Counted from the stretch's first letter, positions 22,852 through 32,152 are shown. The stretch is 35,026 nt of DNA from Myroides sp. N17-2 (GCF_002286775.1 NZ_NSGJ01000054.1:1-35026); one strand, 5' to 3'. Made by a program: numbers and translations. The notes: generated by a model not told the origin, from the sequence alone.

Positions 22852-23496
22852 ATGTCATTAAACAATATTTTTCAGTTTTTAGTGCCAAAGGATAAGACTT
22901 TCTATCCATTATTTGAAAAGGCAGCAGGTAAGATTAAGAAACTATCAGAAACTTTAAATGAAGCAGTAAATGCTCCAGCTAAAGAAAGAGATCAGTTATT
23001 AAAAAACGTAGAAGTATTAAAACAAGAAATTGAAGCTATCGCTCAAACTACACGTGTAGAACTTGGAAAAAACTTCATTACTCCTTTTGATCGTGAGGAT
23101 ATCCACAAGCTAATTACAGCTGTTGATGATATCGCAGATCACTTGTCTGATGCGGCATCTCGTATGAGATTATACCAAATCGATAAAGTGACTAAAGCGT
23201 TGAGAAAACTTACAGAGGCTAACGTAGAAGCTTGTAACGAAGTTGCTAAAGGGCTTTTAATCTTAAAAGACAACAAGAACTTCGAAGCTTTAGCAGAAAT
23301 AAGTAAAAACATTTCTCGTTTAGAGCGTAAAGCGGATAAAGTGTTTGATAAAGCTGTTGCAGATATTTTCGAAAACGAAAGTAATGCAATCGAAATTATT
23401 AAATATAAAGAGGTAATGATGGCTCTAGAAACAGCAACAGATAGTTGTAAAGACGTTGCTAACGTGTTAGAGACAATTACAGTAAAATACGCTTAA
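22852..23496 (+). CDS. DUF47 (PhoU-like) phosphate transport regulator
   Basis: 214 residues, all alpha-helical, of the DUF47/TIGR00153 family related to PhoU. 'FYPLFEKAAGKIKKLSETLNEAV', 'FITPFDREDIHKLITAVDDIADHLSDAASRM' and 'EVMMALETATDSCKDVANVLETITVKYA' are the family's helices; the acidic 'DREDI' and 'E..TD..KDVAN' groups are the metal-binding regions. Partners of PiT transporters, thought to modulate phosphate uptake. It ends 17 bp before the transporter gene, a two-gene operon found in many Bacteroidota. The upstream palindromes suggest specific control. Confidence 0.93.
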   Translation: MSLNNIFQFLVPKDKTFYPLFEKAAGKIKKLSETLNEAVNAPAKERDQLLKNVEVLKQEIEAIAQTTRVELGKNFITPFDREDIHKLITAVDDIADHLSDAASRMRLYQIDKVTKALRKLTEANVEACNEVAKGLLILKDNKNFEALAEISKNISRLERKADKVFDKAVADIFENESNAIEIIKYKEVMMALETATDSCKDVANVLETITVKYA

Positions 23497-23513
23497 TTAA
23501 AGGAACATTATTT

Positions 23514-24611
23514 ATGGATTTTTTCTTAGGAATGTTTACTAATCAAGCTGGTATTATGCTGATGATTATTATCGTCTTAGCATTAGGGTTTGATTATATT
23601 AATGGTTTTCACGATGCAGCTAACTCTATAGCAACTATCGTGACGACTAAGGTGTTAACACCATTCCAAGCAGTATTGTGGGCTGCGGCATTTAACTTTA
23701 TTGCCTATTTTATCTCTCTATATATTATTGGAGAATTTAAGATTGGTAATACTATTGCTAAGTCCGTAAATGAGAACTTCATTACTTTAGAAGTGATTTT
23801 CGCAGGGCTTGTAGCTGCTATTATTTGGAACTTGATTACGTGGAAGTTGGGTATTCCTTCTTCTTCATCGCATACACTTATCGGTGGATTTATCGGTGCA
23901 GCTGTAGCTCACGCTGGTGGTTTTGCACCAGGAGGAGAGGCAGTAATTGTATATGCTAAGGTAATTCCAATCTTCTTGTTTATTTTCGGTGCACCATTTT
24001 TGGGGATGATACTGGCATACTTTATTACCGTAGGTATTATGTGGATATGTCGTAATTCTAATTCGCATAAATGTGATACTTGGTTTAAACGCTTACAGTT
24101 AGTATCTTCTGCATTGTTCTCTTTAGGACACGGTGGTAATGATGCTCAGAAAGTTATGGGTATTATCGGTGCTGCGGTTATCTTCTATCACGTGAATGTA
24201 GATATGGATCCAGAATATTTAGTGTCTGGAGTAGATACATTTAAGGTATTCGTACACGACTGGGGATGGGTGCCATTAGCATCTTTCTTATTTATCGGTC
24301 TAGGTACATTATCTGGAGGGTGGAAAATCGTGAAAACGATGGGATCTAAGATTACTAAAGTAACTCCATTAGAAGGTGTAGCTGCTGAGACTGCAGGTGC
24401 TGTAGCATTATACGTTACTGAGCACTTAGGTATTCCAGTATCTACTACGCATACTATCACAGGATCTATCATCGGGGTAGGTATTACGAAGCGTATATCT
24501 GCTGTGAGATGGGGTGTGACGATTAACTTATTATGGGCTTGGGTATTAACTATTCCAGTATCTGCTATTATAGCAATGGTGGTATATTACCTAGTTTCAT
24601 ACTTTTTATAA
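23514..24611 (+). CDS. pit: PiT-family inorganic phosphate transporter
   Basis: 365 residues, about ten membrane helices. Both PiT repeats are present: 'GFDYINGFHDAANSIATIVTTKVLTP' near the N-terminus with 'LGIPSSSSHTLIGGFIGAAVAHAGG', and 'SLGHGGNDAQKVMGIIGAA' with 'LGIPVSTTHTITGSIIGVG' in the second half. The Asn-Asp/His-Asp pairs in these signatures carry phosphate and its driving cation (H+ or Na+). Second gene of the DUF47-pit operon, terminated by the hairpin at 24637-24667, a near copy of which also lies behind the toxin-antitoxin pair. Confidence 0.95.
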   Translation: MDFFLGMFTNQAGIMLMIIIVLALGFDYINGFHDAANSIATIVTTKVLTPFQAVLWAAAFNFIAYFISLYIIGEFKIGNTIAKSVNENFITLEVIFAGLVAAIIWNLITWKLGIPSSSSHTLIGGFIGAAVAHAGGFAPGGEAVIVYAKVIPIFLFIFGAPFLGMILAYFITVGIMWICRNSNSHKCDTWFKRLQLVSSALFSLGHGGNDAQKVMGIIGAAVIFYHVNVDMDPEYLVSGVDTFKVFVHDWGWVPLASFLFIGLGTLSGGWKIVKTMGSKITKVTPLEGVAAETAGAVALYVTEHLGIPVSTTHTITGSIIGVGITKRISAVRWGVTINLLWAWVLTIPVSAIIAMVVYYLVSYFL

Positions 24612-24636
24612 GACTATTATATAGATTTATATATAG

Positions 24637-24667
24637 AAGTGGTACAGTGATGTACCACTTTTTTTTT
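24637..24667 (+). terminator. terminator of the phosphate operon (repeat copy 1)
   Basis: 10-bp arms AAGTGGTACA / TGTACCACTT with GTGA loop, then a T-run (nine T in all after CCAC). Confidence 0.93.
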
Positions 24668-24747
24668 GGTCTTATTGGAAAAGTTGTGCGTCAGTATGAT
24701 GTTGGTTGTGTAAGGTATAGGATTAGTATGTTTTATATTAATTAATT

Positions 24748-24785
24748 AAATGTTACATATTTGTAACATTTATTTCTTACATTTG
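24748..24785 (+). promoter_or_regulatory. palindromic operator and -7 box of the toxin-antitoxin operon
   Basis: AAATGTTAC (24748-24756), six bases, GTAACATTT (24763-24771) is a perfect 9-bp inverted repeat; TACATTTG at 24778-24785 is the -7 element 19 bp before the toxin ATG. The palindrome covers the -33 region, as expected for autorepression by the antitoxin. Confidence 0.75.
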
Positions 24786-24804
24786 TAGAGACAAAAGGTA
24801 CTTT

Positions 24805-25146
24805 ATGTTTGACAGAAATATTAAAAGTATATTATATACTCAAGAAGTAGAACATTTCTTAGATAGTTTAGACATAAAGGCTAGAGCTAAAGTAGTTTAT
24901 AATGTTGAACGTGTATTGGAATCCTCAGCTATAGATAGTGAACTTTTTAAGAAGTTAGATAATGATATTTGGGAGTTTCGTACCTTATATAGTAAAATAC
25001 AATATCGTTTACTCTCTTTTTGGTGTCCAAAAACTAACTCGCTTATTATAGCTACTCATGGTTTTATTAAAAAGACACAGAAGACTCCAAAAAAAGAAAT
25101 AGCGAGAGCGAGGGAGATACGTAGGATTTACTTAGAATCAATTTAG
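24805..25146 (+). CDS. higB: RelE/HigB-type (Gp49-like) toxin
   Basis: 113 residues, cytoplasmic. 'LFKKLDNDIWEFRTLYSKIQYRLLSFWCPKTNSLIIATHGFIKKTQKTPKKEIARAREIRRIYL' is the Gp49/HigB core: strand 'WEFR', 'YRLLSF', 'ATHGFIKKTQKTP' with the basic residues used for mRNA cleavage on the ribosome. Toxin first, antitoxin second, 44 bp apart: the reverse gene order typical of higBA. The pair stands inside a 908-bp unit bounded by duplicated terminators, an acquisition signature. Confidence 0.9.
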   Translation: MFDRNIKSILYTQEVEHFLDSLDIKARAKVVYNVERVLESSAIDSELFKKLDNDIWEFRTLYSKIQYRLLSFWCPKTNSLIIATHGFIKKTQKTPKKEIARAREIRRIYLESI

Positions 25147-25190
25147 CTATCTTTTAAGCGTTATTAAATATGTAAAAAAACATTGATTGT

Positions 25191-25523
25191 ATGAAAGCAT
25201 CATTAGATAGTCAAAAGCTTATACTAAAGCCTCATTCGGCTATTGTAGATAAGTATATAGGAAAAGTAGGAACAGCAGCTAGAACTGATTTTGACACTAG
25301 AGTTAGAATTGATGTGTTAGCTAGTGAAATCAAACGTCTTAGGAAAAAGAAGAATTTAACGCAAGAACAGTTAGGTGAATTAGTTGGAGTAAAAAGATCT
25401 CAAATATCTAGAATAGAGAGTTCTACTTTAAATATCGGGTTATATACTATTCAGAAAGTGTTTACTGCATTAGATGTGAAGTTGACATTTAATATAGAAG
25501 AAGATATTACTTTAAGTGTATAA
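25191..25523 (+). CDS. higA: HigA-type XRE antitoxin
   Basis: 110 residues with a C-terminal XRE helix-turn-helix ('LRKKKNLTQEQLGELVGVKRSQISRIESSTLNIGLYTIQKVFTAL'). The N-terminal about 45 residues are a neutralisation arm. It probably binds HigB and represses its own promoter at the palindrome 24748-24771 (inference from the family). A second copy of the phosphate-operon terminator follows 21 bp after the stop codon. Confidence 0.9.
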   Translation: MKASLDSQKLILKPHSAIVDKYIGKVGTAARTDFDTRVRIDVLASEIKRLRKKKNLTQEQLGELVGVKRSQISRIESSTLNIGLYTIQKVFTALDVKLTFNIEEDITLSV

Positions 25524-25544
25524 GTTGAAGTGATCAATATATAG

Positions 25545-25574
25545 AAGTGGTACAGTGATGTACCACTTTTTTTT
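25545..25574 (+). terminator. terminator behind higBA (repeat copy 2)
   Basis: The same 10-bp stem and GTGA loop as at 24637, with eight T. Confidence 0.93.
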
Positions 25575-25753
25575 GGTCTTATTGGAAAAACTGTGTTTTA
25601 TAATAATGCATTATATTTATTAAAACAGAGCGTATAATGATTATTGTTTGGTGTTATATTTTGAATTTATTGATTTTTAGAGGCTTATGTTAGCTAAAAC
25701 TTGTTTAGAATAAAAAGTTATAAATGAGCTGTGTTAAATAGTGTTAAGGTGAA

Positions 25754-25782
25754 TTGAGAGTTCAAATCTAATACTAAATTTG
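25754..25782 (+). promoter_or_regulatory. promoter of the small membrane protein gene
   Basis: TTG (25754-25756), 18-bp spacer, TAAATTTG (25775-25782). The start codons at 25780 and 25783 would fall in or directly behind the -7 box, which favours the ATG at 25792. Confidence 0.65.
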
Positions 25783-25791
25783 ATGCTAGTT

Positions 25792-26187
25792 ATGAGACAT
25801 ATTCTAGCACATATTATCGCCCTATTTATCCTACTATCTGTAGTGGGGGTGAAGGTTATGGATACAACTCAAGCTAACTATTCTTCTCAGTATTTAGGAG
25901 CTTCACACGGTGTAGATAACATTAGTTATACTATCAAAGGGGAAGTTCAAAAGAGAATTAAAGAATATAGAGCAGATAACTCTTTCTCAAGCATAGAGAC
26001 AGATAACAGCGATGATGTACATACTTTAGACCAATTGGTTTTAGTAGCAACATTAGTAAAGGTATTTGTATGTGCTATTTTTATTCATTTCGTTTTATTT
26101 GCTTATAGAAGACGCCGTTCTTTCTATGAAGCTTTGATACAATTATTTGATCATAAATACATTGTATATCGTACACTGAGAATCTGA
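25792..26187 (+). CDS. small membrane protein of unknown function
   Basis: 131 residues from ATG 25792 (135 from the first possible start). One helix at the N-terminus ('HILAHIIALFILLSVVGVKV'), a 60-residue polar loop, a second helix ('LVLVATLVKVFVCAIFIHFVLFAY') and a basic 'RRRRSF' tail, so both ends are likely cytoplasmic with the loop outside. I do not recognise a family. It lies between the toxin-antitoxin unit and the RND operon, with its own promoter. A weak 8-bp hairpin without T-run (26178-26199) overlaps the stop codon. Confidence 0.65.
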   Translation: MRHILAHIIALFILLSVVGVKVMDTTQANYSSQYLGASHGVDNISYTIKGEVQKRIKEYRADNSFSSIETDNSDDVHTLDQLVLVATLVKVFVCAIFIHFVLFAYRRRRSFYEALIQLFDHKYIVYRTLRI

Positions 26188-26450
26188 TCTTAGATTCTCT
26201 ATAATGTTTACTGATGGGCTATATCGTTTCTTATAGATTATAGCTTTTACAGTGAGGTGCTTGCTTCAAGAGCACTTATTACCCCATATTACACAATTGG
26301 TATATTACACATTACATCTGTTTTAAATAGCTTTAGCTAGTTTGAGATCATACACTGTATGCTTTTTTCTAAGCAAGCTTTTGATGTAGTCAATAGAACT
26401 TTCGTTTATATGGGTTTATCGAAATCAATTTAATTAGCAAAGTTTATTGT

Positions 26451-27533
26451 ATGAAAAGAGTAGCATTTATTGTTTCTCTAAGTACTGTATTGGCAATGGT
26501 TAGCTGTAACTCGCACAAACAGGAAAAAGAAGAAGTTAAGGATTATCCTATTACTAATCCTATAACTATGGATACCATAGTGACTAAAGACTATGTATCA
26601 CAAGTTAAGTCAATTAAAAACATTGAAATCCGCACACAAGAAAAAGGATATCTAGATGCCATCTTAGTAGATGAGGGACAGTATGTCAATCAAGGGCAGG
26701 TGCTGTTTCGCATTAATGCACAGTTGCACAGAGCTGAATTAGAAAAAGCGAAAGCAGAGGTAGCAGAGGCACAGATAGAACTTCAGAATGTAGAGACCTT
26801 GTCTTCTAATAATGTGGTGTCTAAAAGCGAGAAAGCTGTAGCTCAAGCTAAGCTACAAAAGGCAAAGGCTGAAATGCAATCTGCTCAAATACACCTTTCT
26901 TATACAGAGATTAAAGCGCCATTCTCAGGGTATATTAATTATCTACCTAAACGATTAGGAAGCTTATTAGAAGAGGGAGAATTATTAACTAGTCTTTCTG
27001 ATAACTCTAATATGTATGCGTACTATAATGTATCAGAGGTAGAATATCTTAATTATAAAGAGGAAGCCAAGAATCACGATGCTGTAGAGGTAGGGTTGGT
27101 CTTAGCTAACGGGAAGTTATTACCAAATAAAGGGATAGTAGAAACAATAGGAGGTGAGTTTGATAATGAAACTGGTAATATCGCTTTTAGAGCCAAGTTT
27201 CCTAATCCTGATAAACTACTTCGAAATGGAGAGACAGGTAAAGTGAGAATGACTGTGCCTTTAGTACAGGCGATGATCATTCCTCAAAAAGCTACTTACG
27301 AGATTCAAGATAAAAAATATGTGTTCACAGTAGATCCTAAAGGAGTAATACACGCTAAGAATATCACTATATCAGGGGAATTACCAGATTTATATATAGT
27401 GGGTTCAGGGCTTTCTTCTAAAGATAAAATATTATTAGAGGGAATTCAAAAAGTAAAAGAAGGAGATCAAGTGAAGATTGTGTTTAAAGAACCTAAGCAA
27501 GTAATCTCTTCGTTACGCCTTAGCGCAGATTAA
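26451..27533 (+). CDS. RND efflux periplasmic adaptor, lipoprotein
   Basis: 360 residues, AcrA/MexA family. Lipoprotein signal 'LAMVSC', Cys19. Then the first half of the lipoyl domain ('GYLDAILVDEGQYVNQGQVLFRI'), a helical hairpin rich in Ala/Glu/Lys ('AELEKAKAEVAEAQIELQNVE'), the second lipoyl half ('IHLSYTEIKAPFSGYI'), a beta-barrel and a membrane-proximal domain. It links the inner-membrane pump to the outer-membrane channel. First gene of an adaptor-pump-channel operon with 25 bp to the next gene. No TAnnTTTG promoter was found in the 263 bp upstream. Confidence 0.93.
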   Translation: MKRVAFIVSLSTVLAMVSCNSHKQEKEEVKDYPITNPITMDTIVTKDYVSQVKSIKNIEIRTQEKGYLDAILVDEGQYVNQGQVLFRINAQLHRAELEKAKAEVAEAQIELQNVETLSSNNVVSKSEKAVAQAKLQKAKAEMQSAQIHLSYTEIKAPFSGYINYLPKRLGSLLEEGELLTSLSDNSNMYAYYNVSEVEYLNYKEEAKNHDAVEVGLVLANGKLLPNKGIVETIGGEFDNETGNIAFRAKFPNPDKLLRNGETGKVRMTVPLVQAMIIPQKATYEIQDKKYVFTVDPKGVIHAKNITISGELPDLYIVGSGLSSKDKILLEGIQKVKEGDQVKIVFKEPKQVISSLRLSAD

Positions 27534-27558
27534 TCAATTTAATAAGTAATTCAACATT

Positions 27559-30500
27559 ATGTTTAAGACATTTATTCGCAGACCCGTTCTGTCGATTGTT
27601 ATTTCATTGATTATAGTTTTCTTAGGAGTATTATCATTATTGAAACTACCTGTAACACAATTTCCTTCTATCTCTCCTCCGAAAGTAAATATTACTGCGG
27701 AATACCCAGGAGCGAATGGGGAGTTAATGATTAAATCTGTTATTATCCCATTAGAAAGAGCCTTAAATGGTGTACCTGGGATGAAGTATATGACTTCAGA
27801 TGCTGGTAATGATGGAGAGGCTTCTATACAGGTGATATTTGATTTAGGTACTGATCCTAACTTGGCAGCTGTGAATGTGCAGAACCGCGTATCTTCTGTA
27901 GTGAACAAACTACCTCCTTTAGTAGTACGCGAAGGAGTTAAGATCACACGTGAGGAGTCTAATATGCTTCTGTATGTTAACTTATACAGTGATGATCCAC
28001 ACGCTGATCAGAAGTTCTTATATAACTATGCAGATATTAATATACTTTCAGAATTAAGAAGGGTACCAGGAGTAGGAGTAGCAAGTATATTAGGGAATAG
28101 AGAGTATGCGATGCGTATTTGGTTAAAACCAGACCGTATGACAGCGTATAAGATATCTTCTGATGAGATAATGAAGGCATTAGAAGAGCAGAGTTTAGAA
28201 GCATCTCCTGGACGTGTAGGAGAGAGCTCAGGTAAGAGATCACAGGCTTTTGAGTATGTATTAAAGTATTCTGGACGTTACAGTAATGAGAAAGAATATG
28301 GTGATATCATTCTTCGATCTAATGCTGCTGGTGAGATATTGAGATTAAAAGACGTGGCAGAGATAGAGTTCGGAAGTACGATGTATGACATCTACTCTAA
28401 TCTTAATGGTAAGCCATCTGCCGCTATCGTAGTTAAGCAGTCTTTCGGAAGTAATGCTAGTGATGTAATTAAAGATGTCAAAAGCTTAATGGCCAAATTA
28501 GATAGTGACTTTCCTAAGGGAATGCATTATGAGGTGAGTTATGATGTGTCTAAATTCTTAGATGCTTCTATAGAAAAAGTAATACACACATTAGTTGAGG
28601 CCTTTATATTAGTAGGGATAGTGGTATTTATGTTCTTAGGAGACTGGCGTTCTACATTAATACCTACACTAGCGGTACCTGTTTCATTGATAGGAACATT
28701 TGCTTTGATGGGGGTATTTGGTATTACGTTAAACCTTATCTCACTATTTGCTTTGGTTATGGCGATTGGGGTGGTTGTGGATGATGCTATCGTAGTGATA
28801 GAGGCCGTCCACGCCAAGATGGAGGAGAAGCATCTCTCCCCGTATAAGGCAACACAAGAAGCAATGCACGAAATCAGTGGAGCGATTATCGCGATTACAT
28901 GTGTAATGGCAGCGGTATTTATACCTATTGCTTTTATGAGTGGACCAGTGGGGATATTCTATCGTCAGTTTGCTATTACTATGGCGACAGCTATTGTGTT
29001 ATCAGGTATTGTGGCGTTGACATTGACACCTGCTTTATGTGCGTTGATATTAAAGAATAATCACAGTGTTCCAAGAAAGAAAACAGTCTTAAATAGATTC
29101 TTAGATGGATTTAATAGGCTGTTCGTGATAGGGGCAAGTAGATATAATAACATCCTGCTTAAGATCGTAAATAAGCGAACATTGACATTCGGGATGTTAG
29201 CAGCCTTCTGTGCAGGAGTGTACTTTTTGAACAATAGTCTGCCTACAGGATTTATACCTAATGAGGATCAAGGGATGTTCTATGCGATTATACAGACACC
29301 TCCAGGATCTACATTAGAGCGTACAAATCAAGTAGCCGCTAAGTTACAAAAGATAGCTGAGGGTATAGACGGCGTACAGTCTGTATCTTCATTAGCTGGG
29401 TATGAAATTCTAACAGAGGGAACGAGTGCAAATACAGGTTCGTGTCTAATCAACTTAAAGAGTTGGGAAGAACGTAGCAAATCTGCACAGGAGATTATAG
29501 AGGAATTAGAAGAGAAGTCAAAAGAGTTGACAGGTGCGAATATTGAGTTCTTCCAGCCACCAGCAGTGCCAGGATACGGAGCGGCAGGAGGTTTTGAGTT
29601 GAGATTATTAGATAAATCGGGAAGTGGTGACTATGCGAAGATGGAGCAGGTGAGTAAAGACTTGGTTAAAGAGCTTAGTAAACGCCCTGAGATAGGATCT
29701 GTATTTACGTTCTACAGTGCTAGTTTTCCTCAGTATCTATTAAAGATAGACAATGATAAAGCAGAACAAAAAGGAGTGTCTATCTCTGCTGCGATGGAGA
29801 ACTTATCTACTCTAATAGGAAGTAACTATGAGACGAGTTTTATCAAGTTTGATAGACCTTATAAAGTAATGGTACAGGCACTTCCAGAGTATAGAGCATT
29901 GCCACAAGACGTGCTGAAGATGTTCGTGAAGAATGATCAGGGAGAGATGGTGCCGTACTCTGCTTTCCTAACTTTAGAGAAAGTATATGGGCTATCAGAG
30001 TACACTCGTCATAATATGTATAACTCAGCAGAGATAAGTGGTGCACCAGCTCCAGGATATAGTAGTGGGGCTGCTATTAAAGCGATTACGGAAGTGGCAA
30101 AAGAAACATTGCCAAGAGGATATGGTATAGACTGGGCAGGTATCTCTAAAGACGAGGTGTCTAGAGGTAATGAAGCAGCTGTCATATTTGCGATCTGTTT
30201 AGGATTTGTGTACTTGATTCTTGCAGCGCAATATGAGAGTTTCATCTTACCTCTACCAGTCATATTATCACTTCCAGCGGGTATTTTCGGAGCGTATTTT
30301 TGTTTGAGTTCTTTGGGATTAGAGAATAATATTTATGCTCAGGTGGCGATGGTGATGTTGATCGGGCTACTTGGTAAGAATGCTGTGCTGATAGTCGAGT
30401 TCGCTATCTTCAGGCATAGAGAAGGACACAGTGTATTTAAATCTGCTGTAGAGGGAGCAAGTCTTCGTTTTAGACCTATTCTGATGACTTCGTTTGCCTT

Positions 30501-30723
30501 TATCGCAGGATTAATTCCTTTGGTAATAGCATCAGGGCCTGGGGCTATAGGAAATAGAACGATAGGAACGGCTGCGGCAGGAGGGATGCTAATCGGTACT
30601 ATTTTCGGATTGATTATCGTGCCAGGGTTATACTTTATTTTTGGAACAATAGCGGATAAGACTAAGTTGAGTCGCTATGAGGATGAAACACCATTATCAG
30701 AACACATTGAGATCGATGAATAA
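27559..30723 (+). CDS. RND multidrug efflux permease, HAE-1/AcrB type
   Basis: 1054 residues, the usual length. The proton-relay residues are where AcrB has them: D408/D409 in 'GVVVDDAIVVIEA' (helix 4) and K940 in 'LIGLLGKNAVLIVEF' (helix 10). Twelve membrane helices with two large periplasmic loops; the start 'FIRRPVLSIVISLIIVFLG' and the Gly-rich 'PGYGAAGGFELRL' of the porter domain are typical. Such pumps export hydrophobic drugs, bile salts and dyes with H+ antiport; the substrate cannot be predicted. Its end overlaps the start of the outer-membrane factor gene by 8 bp (translational coupling). No regulator gene adjoins the operon. Confidence 0.97.
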   Translation: MFKTFIRRPVLSIVISLIIVFLGVLSLLKLPVTQFPSISPPKVNITAEYPGANGELMIKSVIIPLERALNGVPGMKYMTSDAGNDGEASIQVIFDLGTDPNLAAVNVQNRVSSVVNKLPPLVVREGVKITREESNMLLYVNLYSDDPHADQKFLYNYADINILSELRRVPGVGVASILGNREYAMRIWLKPDRMTAYKISSDEIMKALEEQSLEASPGRVGESSGKRSQAFEYVLKYSGRYSNEKEYGDIILRSNAAGEILRLKDVAEIEFGSTMYDIYSNLNGKPSAAIVVKQSFGSNASDVIKDVKSLMAKLDSDFPKGMHYEVSYDVSKFLDASIEKVIHTLVEAFILVGIVVFMFLGDWRSTLIPTLAVPVSLIGTFALMGVFGITLNLISLFALVMAIGVVVDDAIVVIEAVHAKMEEKHLSPYKATQEAMHEISGAIIAITCVMAAVFIPIAFMSGPVGIFYRQFAITMATAIVLSGIVALTLTPALCALILKNNHSVPRKKTVLNRFLDGFNRLFVIGASRYNNILLKIVNKRTLTFGMLAAFCAGVYFLNNSLPTGFIPNEDQGMFYAIIQTPPGSTLERTNQVAAKLQKIAEGIDGVQSVSSLAGYEILTEGTSANTGSCLINLKSWEERSKSAQEIIEELEEKSKELTGANIEFFQPPAVPGYGAAGGFELRLLDKSGSGDYAKMEQVSKDLVKELSKRPEIGSVFTFYSASFPQYLLKIDNDKAEQKGVSISAAMENLSTLIGSNYETSFIKFDRPYKVMVQALPEYRALPQDVLKMFVKNDQGEMVPYSAFLTLEKVYGLSEYTRHNMYNSAEISGAPAPGYSSGAAIKAITEVAKETLPRGYGIDWAGISKDEVSRGNEAAVIFAICLGFVYLILAAQYESFILPLPVILSLPAGIFGAYFCLSSLGLENNIYAQVAMVMLIGLLGKNAVLIVEFAIFRHREGHSVFKSAVEGASLRFRPILMTSFAFIAGLIPLVIASGPGAIGNRTIGTAAAGGMLIGTIFGLIIVPGLYFIFGTIADKTKLSRYEDETPLSEHIEIDE

Positions 30724-32152
30724 GCAAGATATAAATAGAATAGGTATTATAGTCATAATGGGAATAAGCTTGTGGAGTTGTAAGACTCCGCAAGCTGCTA
30801 TAGACTTTGACAGTAAAGCAAAGTTGCCTACAGCTTATAGTGTGTCAGATGATACGCTAAATAGTGGATTAACGCCTTGGCGTCAGTTTTTTACGGACAA
30901 GAATTTGACTTCTTTAATAGAAGAAGCATTGACTAATAATCAAGAGCTGCTAATCACTCTTCAAGAATTAGAAGTAGCGAAGAATGAAGTACTTTATAAA
31001 AAAGGGAAGTTAGCACCTAAGGTAGGAGCAGGTATAGGTACAGGAGTTGAGAAAGTAGGAAGATATACTAGCCAAGGAGCTGGTGATGCGAGTACTGATA
31101 TAGAGCCTGGAAGAAAGATGCCTGAGCCGTTAGGAGATTTCTCTGCGGGCATTACAGCGAGCTGGGAAATAGATATGTGGGGCAAACTTCACAATGCTAA
31201 GGAGGCTGCGGTAAAGCGATACTTAGGTACAGTAGAGGGGAAGAACTTTGTACTGTCTAACTTAATTGCTGAAATAGCGAGTTCGTATTATGAGTTGTTA
31301 GCTTTAGATAATCAGTTAGACTTAACCTTGCAATATATCGACTTGCAAAAGCAGGCACTTGACGTAGTAAAAATACAGAAACAAGCAGCAAGAGGAACAG
31401 AGTTGGGGGTGAAGAAGTTTGAAGCTGAACTGTTGAAAGCACAGGGATTAGAGTTTGCGATAAGACAAGAGATTACAGAAAAAGAGAACCGTATCAATGC
31501 TTTGCTAGGACGCTATCCACAAGCGATAGTTAGGGATAAAGAGCACTTTATGGCATTAGTACCAGCTACTGTAAAGACTGGTATTCCATCTCAGTTATTA
31601 TCTAACAGACCAGATATTAAACAAGCAGAGCTAGAGTTAGAGGCAGCCAAGTTAGATGTGAAGGTGGCTAGAGCAGAGTTTTACCCTTCGTTAGATATCT
31701 CTGCTAGTTTTGGCTTAAATGCTTTTAAACCTTCGTATTTGACGAAGTTACCTGAGTCGATGATGTATTCATTAGTAGGTGAGTTGGCGGCGCCTTTAAT
31801 TAATAAAAGCGCTATAAAAGCAGAGTTTAATACTGCAAATGCTCACCAGGTACAGGCGCTATATGAGTATGATAAGAGAATAGTGAATGCTTATCTAGAT
31901 GTGGCAAATCAGATGTCTAAAATACAGAATATGCAAAAGGTGTATGAGTATAAAGACAATGAGTCTAAGACCTTGTCAGAGTCTGTGAATATCGCTAATC
32001 TGTTGTTTAAATCATCAAGAGCAGATTACTTAGAAGTACTGATGACACAACGTGAAGCGATGGATGCCAAGCTCGAATTAGTAGAAACGAAAGCTAAACA
32101 GTTAAATGCTGTAGTGGACATCTATAAAAGCCTTGGAGGCGGATGGCAATAA
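30716..32152 (+). CDS. TolC/OprM-type outer-membrane efflux channel, lipoprotein
   Basis: 478 residues from ATG 30716 (ATGAATAA overlap with the pump's stop). An in-frame ATG further upstream at 30677 lies inside the pump gene and would hide the signal sequence, so 30716 is preferred. Lipobox 'SLWSC', Cys22. Two outer-membrane efflux repeats with long coiled helices ('NNQELLITLQELEVAKNEVLYKKG' and 'ELELEAAKLDVKVARAEFYPSLDISASFGL'), and the 'SNRPDIKQAE' motif typical of NodT-type factors. Third gene of the efflux operon; ends before the bidirectional terminator. Confidence 0.94.
   Translation: MNKQDINRIGIIVIMGISLWSCKTPQAAIDFDSKAKLPTAYSVSDDTLNSGLTPWRQFFTDKNLTSLIEEALTNNQELLITLQELEVAKNEVLYKKGKLAPKVGAGIGTGVEKVGRYTSQGAGDASTDIEPGRKMPEPLGDFSAGITASWEIDMWGKLHNAKEAAVKRYLGTVEGKNFVLSNLIAEIASSYYELLALDNQLDLTLQYIDLQKQALDVVKIQKQAARGTELGVKKFEAELLKAQGLEFAIRQEITEKENRINALLGRYPQAIVRDKEHFMALVPATVKTGIPSQLLSNRPDIKQAELELEAAKLDVKVARAEFYPSLDISASFGLNAFKPSYLTKLPESMMYSLVGELAAPLINKSAIKAEFNTANAHQVQALYEYDKRIVNAYLDVANQMSKIQNMQKVYEYKDNESKTLSESVNIANLLFKSSRADYLEVLMTQREAMDAKLELVETKAKQLNAVVDIYKSLGGGWQ

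Larger units (their letters stand above)
24629..25589. repeat. direct repeat of the terminator region flanking the toxin-antitoxin pair
   Basis: Copy 1 at 24629-24682 (54 bp) and copy 2 at 25537-25589 (53 bp) are identical except for one T in the T-run, and the similarity continues with two mismatches to 24688 and 25595. The repeat contains the complete hairpin and extends 15 bp past the T-run ('GGTCTTATTGGAAAA'), so it is a DNA duplication and not just two similar terminators. The repeat unit is 908 bp and contains precisely the higBA genes. Confidence 0.93.

Noticed and set aside
26178..26199. Hairpin at the end of the small membrane protein gene as a terminator
   Set aside because: The 8-bp stem has no T-run after it and overlaps the stop codon, so it was not listed as a terminator.
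30677..30715. Outer-membrane factor start at 30677
   Set aside because: It lies 47 bp inside the pump gene and would put 13 polar residues before the lipoprotein signal; the ATGAATAA overlap at 30716 gives a normal lipoprotein start.
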